Assembly (NCBI GenBank): GCA_021846765.1
Contig: JAJZWH010000045.1
Coordinates: 1 to 8,134, forward strand
Reading direction: 5' to 3'
Length of the DNA: 8,134 bases
From: a bacterium
GTDB lineage: Bacteria > Patescibacteriota > Saccharimonadia > Saccharimonadales > UBA4665
The position numbers and the translations under genes were made by a program. Under the pieces are notes generated by a model, which saw nothing but the letters and a program-made list of their open reading frames with translations, did no database searches and had not been told where the DNA came from. How positions within the stretch are numbered: the stretch's first letter is position 1; the number at the start of each line of letters is the position of its first letter. Of the stretch, positions 1 through 3,784 are shown one piece after another.

Positions 1-220
1 TCTCACGCTTACTTTTATTTATAACGTATGGCACCACATATACATGATTTTCTATTTTAATAAGATATATCCTTTGGTTGAATCTATCTGGAGCTGGATG
101 TTCTAAATCATCTAATATGTTGCCGCTCTGTATAAGTACCAATAATTCATCAAAGCCTATACCCCTTGTGAATTTTAGCAGTTGATTCTTTTCATCATTA
201 AACTTTATACTGAAATCCAT
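1..220 (-). CDS. BrnT/DUF4258-like toxin, N-terminal 73 codons (cut by window edge)
   Basis: The frame opens with ATG at 220 and runs off the left edge without a stop, giving 73 residues beginning MDFSIKFNDEKNQLLKF. The visible pattern is a short basic strand with D-E-K-N, then an RGIGFDELL segment, a DDLEHP turn, an NQRIYLIKI strand and a YVVPYVIN strand ending in K-S-K-R-E. This resembles small toxins of the BrnT/DUF4258 type, usually about 90 residues with a C-terminal PSRKATK-like end that would lie outside the window. If the resemblance holds, it is the toxin of a type II toxin-antitoxin pair, probably acting on RNA in the cytoplasm, with its antitoxin gene downstream beyond position 1. 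There is no Shine-Dalgarno site. A TTGACA/TAAACT promoter ends six bases before the ATG, so the mRNA is predicted leaderless. Frame and start look solid; the family call is from memory of the pattern. Confidence 0.65.
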   Translation of the reverse strand, partial: MDFSIKFNDEKNQLLKFTRGIGFDELLVLIQSGNILDDLEHPAPDRFNQRIYLIKIENHVYVVPYVINKSKRE

Positions 221-226
221 ACTATA

Positions 227-255
227 AGTTTATCTAATAATACATTGAATGTCAA
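227..255 (-). promoter_or_regulatory. Promoter of the partial toxin, predicted leaderless
   Basis: Read on the minus strand, a perfect TTGACA -35 box (250-255) is followed after 17 bases by TAAACT (227-232, 4/6 to TATAAT). Only six bases separate the -10 box from the ATG at 220, so transcription should begin at or within a base of the start codon. A 5-bp inverted repeat with a 3-base spacer, ATTGA(ATG)TCAAT at 244-256, covers the -35 box and could be the site of an autoregulator such as the toxin-antitoxin complex. Confidence 0.55.
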
Positions 256-287
256 TACAAGTAAGATTTGCTACCTACAGAATATGA

Positions 288-304
288 GAGGAACCTAATT
301 CCTC
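288..304. other. Small hairpin in the 221-488 intergenic gap
   Basis: GAGGAA (288-293) and TTCCTC (299-304) are perfect complements around a five-base loop. It sits upstream of both divergent promoters, has no T-tract on either strand and has no obvious job. The rest of the 268-base gap holds the two promoters and an 11-base direct repeat. Confidence 0.3.
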
Positions 305-355
305 ATGCCCAGTGACAACACAGCTTAATACCTGAGTTCTAACTTCGTTGCATAC

Positions 356-435
356 GGCCAGCCAATATATAGTGAGTTAGCCAGTGGGGTAAGCTTCGAT
401 ATTATTACCAAACGGGTTAATGATGGCCAGCCAAT
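356..435 (+). repeat. Direct repeat GGCCAGCCAAT, two copies
   Basis: GGCCAGCCAAT occurs at 356-366 and again at 425-435, 69 bases apart. The second copy abuts the -35 box at 436. A related GCCAGCCATTT lies at 2207-2217. The element is GC-rich against an AT-rich intergenic background. It could be an activator site or a dispersed genomic repeat. Confidence 0.5.
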
Positions 436-463
436 TTGACATATAGGCATTATTATGTATAAT
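436..463 (+). promoter_or_regulatory. Promoter of the 134-residue gene
   Basis: TTGACA (436-441) and TATAAT (458-463) are both perfect consensus boxes, separated by 16 bases. The predicted start of transcription is about 470, giving a leader of about 20 bases with the ribosome site AAGGAGA at 478-484. A 6-bp inverted repeat, TATTAT/ATAATA (451-464, two-base centre), overlaps the -10 box. The ten bases 454-463 are identical to 1065-1074 in the mazE promoter. Confidence 0.75.
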
Positions 464-488
464 ATTGTTAACATTTTAAGGAGACAGT

Positions 489-893
489 ATGCATAATCCA
501 AGAACACATGGTGAAATAGAACTAGAAAAAAACCTTGCAGCACTAAGAGATATAGTTGATGCACATGTGGTAGCATTCCCAGACGATGGAGACCCAGAGG
601 GAATATTTGAGAATGAATTAATGTCACTTTGTCATAACCCTAAAGAAGACAGGTATGGCATTAAAATTGTAGATCAAGAGACTTATGGTCCCGCCGACGA
701 TGAGAAAGTCGGTTTTATTGGTATGAGTCTGTTCTTTAATAGCTCTCTAGAAGTACAAGAGGCCAAGGTTAACTTAGAAGGCGAAAGAGGCGGTCGCATC
801 GACAAACGCGTCGACAAACATAGCCTTGGACGTTTTGTAGCTGGAATATTAGTCCAAGTACAAACCGAACTGTCAGTCTTGAGTCACGACTAA
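489..893 (+). CDS. Unrecognised acidic 134-residue protein
   Basis: I do not recognise this protein. The start is well supported: AAGGAGA at 478-484 lies four bases before the ATG, downstream of a consensus promoter. The product is soluble-looking and strongly acidic in its first 90 residues, with a likely helix (ELEKNLAALRDIVDAHVVAF), an acidic turn (DDGDPEG) and a second acidic patch (GPADDEK). There is no signal peptide or membrane helix. Residues 103-110 (RIDKRVDK) come from an 11/12-identical 12-base tandem duplication at 795-818. The C-terminal helix (GRFVAGILVQVQTELSVL) could mediate self-association. Its third codon positions look somewhat richer in G/C than its neighbours, for instance around 781-815. 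It is monocistronic, about 190 bases before mazE. I give no functional assignment. Confidence 0.75.
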   Translation: MHNPRTHGEIELEKNLAALRDIVDAHVVAFPDDGDPEGIFENELMSLCHNPKEDRYGIKIVDQETYGPADDEKVGFIGMSLFFNSSLEVQEAKVNLEGERGGRIDKRVDKHSLGRFVAGILVQVQTELSVLSHD

Positions 894-994
894 CATAACG
901 GTGCCACATTGAAATGAATTTGTGCAAAGCTGAGCATTTTGCATCTAATCTCGTTAACCAATGCCAGACAGCATAAAATAAGCATGCAGTGAGC

Positions 995-1009
995 TGGGGT
1001 AGCTCCCCA
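995..1009. terminator. GC-rich hairpin after the 134-residue gene, weak terminator candidate
   Basis: TGGGG (995-999) pairs with CCCCA (1005-1009) around TAGCT. It lies about 100 bases after the stop at 893 and before the mazE promoter. The following sequence, TAATTTATC, is a poor T-tract, so intrinsic termination is doubtful. An alternative 5-bp pairing, GAGCT (991-995) with AGCTC (1001-1005), excludes this one. Confidence 0.25.
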
Positions 1010-1044
1010 TAATTTATCGACGGTTATGATCTAAGAGGAAGTCA

Positions 1045-1074
1045 TTGACACGGAACATTATATGTATGTATAAT
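1045..1074 (+). promoter_or_regulatory. mazEF promoter, predicted nearly leaderless
   Basis: TTGACA (1045-1050) and TATAAT (1069-1074) are perfect boxes with an 18-base spacer. The ATG taken for mazE at 1084 follows the -10 box by nine bases, predicting a leader of only about 2-4 bases. There is no Shine-Dalgarno site between the promoter and that ATG. Confidence 0.75.
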
Positions 1075-1076
1075 GT
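1055..1076. promoter_or_regulatory. Palindromic operator candidate over the mazEF -10 box
   Basis: ACATTATA (1055-1062) and TATAATGT (1069-1076) form a perfect 8-bp inverted repeat with the 6-base spacer TGTATG. The right arm contains the whole -10 box. MazE-type antitoxins, alone or bound to MazF, are known to repress their own promoters through palindromes. Position and symmetry fit, but binding is inferred. Confidence 0.6.
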
Positions 1077-1083
1077 AATTACT

Positions 1084-1329
1084 ATGATAGCATCAATTAT
1101 AACAATCGGCAACTCGAAAGGTATACGTATTCCTAAGCCATTACTTGAAGAAAGTGGACTCGGTACTACGGTTGAGCTAAAAGTCAAAAAAGGTGAAATT
1201 AAGATTACCCGCGTCCGAAAATCTCCAAAAAGTAATAAAGCCCTAAATGAAGAATACGTACTAAGCCTAACGAGTCTTAGTGACTGGGACACTCCCGAGG
1301 AAGATAAAGCATGGGCTCATTTACAATAG
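1084..1329 (+). CDS. mazE: MazE/AbrB-fold antitoxin
   Basis: From ATG 1084 the product has 81 residues. It opens with the swapped-hairpin DNA-binding domain typical of MazE antitoxins (IITIGNSKGIRIPKPLLEES, then VELKVKKGEIKITRV, about residues 4-44). An unstructured acidic tail follows, ending DWDTPEEDKAWAHLQ, the part expected to wrap around and inhibit MazF. A TTG at 1045 opens the same frame 13 codons earlier and has AGAGGA at 1034-1039 five bases before it. That TTG is itself the -35 box of the only good promoter, and the extra residues do not fit the family, so I take 1084. No ribosome site precedes 1084, so initiation is probably leaderless. mazF begins inside its last codons. It is likely autorepressed through the 1055-1076 palindrome. 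Confidence 0.85.
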   Translation: MIASIITIGNSKGIRIPKPLLEESGLGTTVELKVKKGEIKITRVRKSPKSNKALNEEYVLSLTSLSDWDTPEEDKAWAHLQ

Positions 1330-1640
1330 GCAGTGTAGTACTTATTTCCTTTCCCTATGCAGACTTTTCCAAATTTAAGAAAAGACCCGCTTTAGTAGTT
1401 GGCAAAGCTGAATTTAATAACTTAATACTTTGTCAGATCACATCAAAAGCAGATACGAGTAAGACGGCAGTTCAATTAAATGACGTCGATTTCGTAAATG
1501 GTAGCCTTAATTTAACTAGCTATGTCCGTCCAGACAAACTTTTCACAATTGAACAGTCTGTCATAGAAGAGAAGATTGGTTTACTCGCTGATAGTAAAAT
1601 AAAACTTGTCAGATCGAACATCAGTAAACTATTCAGTTAG
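1311..1640 (+). CDS. mazF: PemK/MazF-family endoribonuclease toxin
   Basis: The 109-residue product has the PemK/MazF layout: GSVVLISFPYADFS (7-20), KKRPALVV (23-30), LILCQITS (38-45) and SLNLTSYVRPDKLFTI (65-80). R25 and T44 occupy the positions of the catalytic Arg and Thr of characterised MazF enzymes such as B. subtilis MazF. The length is normal for the family. MazF toxins cut single-stranded mRNA at short sequences in the cytoplasm; the specificity of this one cannot be read from sequence. The ATG overlaps the last 19 bases of mazE. A GAGGA site at 1297-1301 inside mazE lies nine bases upstream, so translation can be coupled to the antitoxin. I see nothing that would inactivate it. Confidence 0.92.
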   Translation: MGSFTIGSVVLISFPYADFSKFKKRPALVVGKAEFNNLILCQITSKADTSKTAVQLNDVDFVNGSLNLTSYVRPDKLFTIEQSVIEEKIGLLADSKIKLVRSNISKLFS

Positions 1641-1761
1641 ATAAAAAGGTTCGAAAATAGTCCCTTATACCCAGTTAACATTTTCAAACCTGTTAATTAA
1701 GACTCGAAAACACGTTAGGCCCAGAACATAGAATCTTGCCATACTGTTATTGGTTGTTTTA

Positions 1762-1783
1762 AAGTAAATTTTATAATTTACTT
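1762..1783. repeat. Perfect AT-rich inverted repeat downstream of mazF
   Basis: AAGTAAATT (1762-1770) and AATTTACTT (1775-1783) are perfect 9-bp arms around TTAT. One G-C pair per arm makes it a weak RNA hairpin, so a protein-binding site is at least as plausible as a terminator. A TATAAT at 1772-1777 lies in its centre and right arm, just upstream of the short frame at 1790. Confidence 0.45.
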
Positions 1784-1789
1784 AAGATT

Positions 1790-1867
1790 ATGAACATATC
1801 AGGTATTCTCGACATCTTCGGTCTGCCAAATGGATCTTTTTATATATTCATGTCTTCTCTTTTTTAG
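1790..1867 (+). pseudogene. 25-codon frame, possible remnant of a small membrane protein
   Basis: ATG at 1790 opens MNISGILDIFGLPNGSFYIF and five more residues, then a TAG. The start reminds me of the N-terminus of small hydrophobic phage/actinobacterial-style proteins that carry a GxxNGSxYxFWSG-like segment and continue much further. Here it stops immediately after that segment. The next 130 bases are stop-rich before the coiled-coil frame at 2001. The two could be the ends of one decayed gene. The evidence is weak; it may be chance. Confidence 0.2.
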
Positions 1868-2000
1868 ATAAAGTTTTGTAAATTTTCTACTAGATTATAT
1901 CGTTTATAAAAAATCTCTTGTCTTTTAGTGTGAATGATGTACGACAATACGTAAACATACTTCTCAATTATGACTATATATAATATTTGATTAGATTTTC

Positions 2001-2186
2001 TTGGAAAATAATGTCCTAGGTTACCTAAAATCTTTGAACTTAAAAGACATTCCTATAATTAAGCAGGAACTACATCAAATTAAAGTCATTACAAATGAAA
2101 TAAACAAGAGACTTTTAATCATTGAAAATGTAGTTAAAGACCATGAGTCAGATATAAGAAGCCTAAAACGTAAAGCTGCTAATTAG
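2001..2186 (+). CDS. Small coiled-coil frame (61 codons) without an ATG start
   Basis: The frame from TTG 2001 to TAG 2186 encodes ENNVLGYLKSLNLKDIPIIK followed by a regular amphipathic helix (QELHQIKVITNEINKRLLII, then ENVVKDHESDIRSLKRK). The heptad-like Leu/Ile/Val spacing and charged flanks look like genuine coding sequence. An in-frame TAG at 1992 blocks any upstream extension, and the only possible early start is TTG 2001, which lacks a ribosome site. Either it uses a TTG start, possibly from the unpaired TATAAT at 1979-1984, or it is the surviving 3' end of a broken gene. Function is unknown; dimerisation is the only safe expectation. Confidence 0.4.
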   Translation: MENNVLGYLKSLNLKDIPIIKQELHQIKVITNEINKRLLIIENVVKDHESDIRSLKRKAAN

Positions 2187-2300
2187 TTATATCATCACTG
2201 CAAATTGCCAGCCATTTAGTAGAATACAATCATAACAGCAGCTTGGGATAGTAAATTGACGGTACTCAAATAGTTCGTAGAAAATCCTTGTAGAAATCTT

Positions 2301-2339
2301 AATCCTTATAATCACATAATTTCTGAAAAGATCAGAAAT
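2301..2339 (+). promoter_or_regulatory. TATAAT box and leader hairpin before the 55-residue gene
   Basis: TATAAT at 2307-2312 predicts transcription from about 2319. That is exactly where a perfect 8-bp hairpin begins: ATTTCTGA (2319-2326) and TCAGAAAT (2332-2339) around AAAGA. The mRNA would therefore carry a 5'-terminal stem-loop and a leader of about 40 bases. There is no consensus -35 box. AATCCTTATA at 2301-2310 repeats AATCCTTGTA at 2283-2292 with an 18-base period and may be an activator site. Confidence 0.4.
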
Positions 2340-2359
2340 AACCTAAAATTAATTTGTAC

Positions 2360-2527
2360 ATGAATAAATACTCAATAAACATAATATATGTTCTAATTAT
2401 GGTGGCCACAATTATTATTGTAGATATATTTAAATTTAGAAATCAATTCTGGGAACGTTTAATAGTCAATATTAGTATTGTTTTAGTTTATTTAACATTC
2501 TATTTTATATTTATAAAAACTCATTAA
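2360..2527 (+). CDS. Small two-helix membrane protein, 55 residues
   Basis: ATG 2360 to TAA 2527 gives 55 residues that clearly look like a small integral membrane protein. Residues about 5-24 (SINIIYVLIMVATIIIVDIF) form the first helix, KFRNQFWERL (25-34) the connecting turn, and IVNISIVLVYLTFYFIFI (35-52) the second. A short basic end, KTH, follows. The two-helix layout with an FWERL turn resembles small hypothetical proteins I associate with CPR genomes, but I cannot name a family. No Shine-Dalgarno site is visible; the leader contains a hairpin at 2319-2339. It might be an accessory subunit, a holin-like protein or a membrane regulator; nothing nearby decides this. Confidence 0.65.
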   Translation: MNKYSINIIYVLIMVATIIIVDIFKFRNQFWERLIVNISIVLVYLTFYFIFIKTH

Positions 2528-2627
2528 TTATTATTGAAACATTATTTAAAACTTCTACATTAATTAAATTCATAGTTACTGGGTTTAAATTCTAAATATG
2601 AATTATTACTTTGCAAGGAGTAAAGTT

Positions 2628-2792
2628 ATGAAAAGAGTCATGAAATTGAAAGTTCGAGCTTTAATCGATACAACAAGTCAATCATGTAATCAGCTCTTTA
2701 TTGATGAGATCTTGAAGGTTTATCCTTCGAGAAATATAAATAATCTAGACAGCACACTCCATAAGGATCAAAAAGTATTGCGCATAGAATAA
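2628..2792 (+). CDS. Unrecognised basic 54-residue protein
   Basis: The start is chosen by AAGGAG at 2615-2620, seven bases before ATG 2628. An in-frame ATG at 2598 lies upstream of that site and has none of its own. The product begins MKRVMKLKVRALIDTTSQSC and continues NQLFIDEILKVYPSRNINNL before a polar end with DSTLHKDQKVLRIE. It is basic, soluble-looking and without a membrane helix. A short helix (QLFIDEILKVY) is the only evident structure. It lies 100 bases after the 55-residue gene and ends 11 bases before the convergent hydrolase. I do not recognise it. The good ribosome site favours a real gene, but conservation is untested. Confidence 0.5.
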   Translation: MKRVMKLKVRALIDTTSQSCNQLFIDEILKVYPSRNINNLDSTLHKDQKVLRIE

Positions 2793-2803
2793 ATAATAGT
2801 CAT

Positions 2804-3559
2804 TTAAGTCCTACAAGAGACTATAAATTGTTCAGCCGTCATTCCTGCCGAATGGGCGGGATATATCATAGCTCCAGGATGTTCATTAGCATATTCACGA
2901 ATCAAATTAACTGAACGCTTAGCATCAATGAGATTATATGACAAAAAAGATGGTGGTAATTGTATGCCATTGTAACCATTATCTAGTGCGTCGCCAATAT
3001 ATATAGCCGAACCTGTAGGTGTTTCTATGGCATAGGACATACTCCCTGAAGTGTGTCCTCTAGTTGCTATTGCTGTAATCGCTATATTCCCATATTGATG
3101 TTCTTCATTTGGCTCTACTGTTTCGGGCTTAACTCCAGCCAAGTAGGCCAAAGATTTATAATATTCTCCAAGCCTAGGAATTAAACCTTCACTATGCTGG
3201 TCACCAGTTAAAACATGACTATCCGCTTTACTTATATATGTTTGGGTATTAGATCCCCTAGTGGCAGCTACTAAACCTAAATGGTCATAATGAGCATGCG
3301 TTACATAGACAGCTCTTATATCATCTAAACATTTGCCACTTTGCTTTAAAAAATTAGATATTTTTTTAGCTTTTATATCTGTTCCGCCGTCAATTGCAAT
3401 ATAACTACCATCTTCCAATTTGATCAAACTTAAGGCTGCATAGCCTACAATCAACTGCTTGGCATTTGTATTAGGGCAAGTATTTTCATCTTCGATAGGT
3501 TTGACTTTGGCCAAACGGCTAACCAATCTATAGGCTAAAGGATTTTCCGGATTTGTCAT
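2804..3559 (-). CDS. Metallo-beta-lactamase-fold hydrolase
   Basis: The 251-residue protein has the full metal-binding set of the MBL fold: H88, H90, D92 and H93 in THAHYDHLG, H169 in RGHTSGSMS, D190 in YIGDALDNG and H236 in YPAHSAG. AIDGGTD (55-61) is the usual strand-turn before the metal site. This predicts a cytoplasmic dinuclear Zn/Fe hydrolase of the glyoxalase II-like group. The substrate (thioester, lactone, phosphodiester or other) cannot be told from sequence. There is no signal peptide, which argues against a periplasmic beta-lactamase. The ATG at 3559 has no Shine-Dalgarno site and lies nine bases after the -10 box, inside a perfect 10-bp inverted repeat. The gene diverges from the histidine kinase, 225 bases away, and ends 11 bases from the convergent 54-residue gene. 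Confidence 0.9.
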   Translation of the reverse strand: MTNPENPLAYRLVSRLAKVKPIEDENTCPNTNAKQLIVGYAALSLIKLEDGSYIAIDGGTDIKAKKISNFLKQSGKCLDDIRAVYVTHAHYDHLGLVAATRGSNTQTYISKADSHVLTGDQHSEGLIPRLGEYYKSLAYLAGVKPETVEPNEEHQYGNIAITAIATRGHTSGSMSYAIETPTGSAIYIGDALDNGYNGIQLPPSFLSYNLIDAKRSVNLIREYANEHPGAMIYPAHSAGMTAEQFIVSCRT

Positions 3560-3577
3560 AATAAATATATTATGACA
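3554..3577 (-). promoter_or_regulatory. Promoter and perfect inverted repeat over the hydrolase start codon
   Basis: TGTCATAATA and TATTATGACA are perfect 10-bp arms (3554-3563 and 3568-3577) around a four-base spacer. On the minus strand, the upstream arm contains TGTCATAAT, an extended -10 box (TGn plus CATAAT, 3569-3574). The downstream arm contains the ATG (3557-3559). The -35 region is poor, as is usual with extended -10 promoters. Transcription should start at about 3561-3563, leaving 2-4 bases before the ATG. A dimeric regulator bound here would block both the promoter and the start. Confidence 0.6.
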
Positions 3578-3734
3578 CTATTCGTAATGTATTACTACCC
3601 TTGTTCCATTGATTATTTTATTAGCTTGTTCTAGAAAATAACTTTATCAATAAAATCACTTTTTTGGTATTAGTAAAAAATATATTTAACAGTTTACAAT
3701 TAAACTAGATAATGCATTTAACACAAGCGTCTAG

Positions 3735-3740
3735 TATAAT
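3735..3740 (+). promoter_or_regulatory. -10 box of the histidine kinase gene
   Basis: A perfect TATAAT lies 44 bases before the ATG at 3785, giving a leader of about 38 bases. No consensus -35 box is seen at 16-18 bases upstream, which may mean dependence on an activator. ACTAGA (3704-3709) and TCTAGT (3730-3735) form a 6-bp inverted repeat with a 20-base spacer whose right arm touches the -10 box. Confidence 0.45.
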
Positions 3741-3784
3741 CACAATTAATATTAAAAAGATTAATCAATTAACTTGGCAAAGTT

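Larger units (their letters stand above)
1641..2000. other. 360-base stretch without a convincing gene
   Basis: Between the mazF stop and the 61-codon frame the sequence is AT-rich with frequent stops in all frames. It contains an AT-only hairpin (1762-1783), a weak promoter-like pair TTGGTT (1750-1755) and TATAAT (1772-1777) with 16-base spacing, and a 25-codon frame at 1790-1867. A TATAAT at 1979-1984 has no -35 partner. I see no strong terminator after mazF. Confidence 0.5.

Noticed and set aside
325..627. Minus-strand frame of 100 codons
   Set aside because: It covers the promoter and 5' part of the 134-residue gene on the opposite strand. It has no ribosome site and its Leu/His/Tyr-rich composition is typical of antisense translation.
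1045..1083. TTG 1045 as the mazE start, supported by AGAGGA at 1034-1039
   Set aside because: The TTG belongs to the -35 box of the best promoter, the extra 13 residues do not fit MazE proteins, and ATG 1084 gives the family-typical N-terminus. It remains possible if an upstream promoter exists.
1014..1292. Minus-strand frame of 92 codons
   Set aside because: Antisense shadow of mazE and its promoter; no domain and no initiation signal.
2796..2824. ATAGTC/GACTAT inverted repeat between the convergent 54-residue and hydrolase genes as a terminator
   Set aside because: Only six pairs with a 17-base spacer and no T-tract; it also runs into the hydrolase coding end.
3560..3784. CRISPR-like or mobile-element ends in the AT-rich intergenic gap
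   Set aside because: No repeated unit with spacers, no terminal repeats with a target duplication and no transposase; only promoter-scale elements are present.
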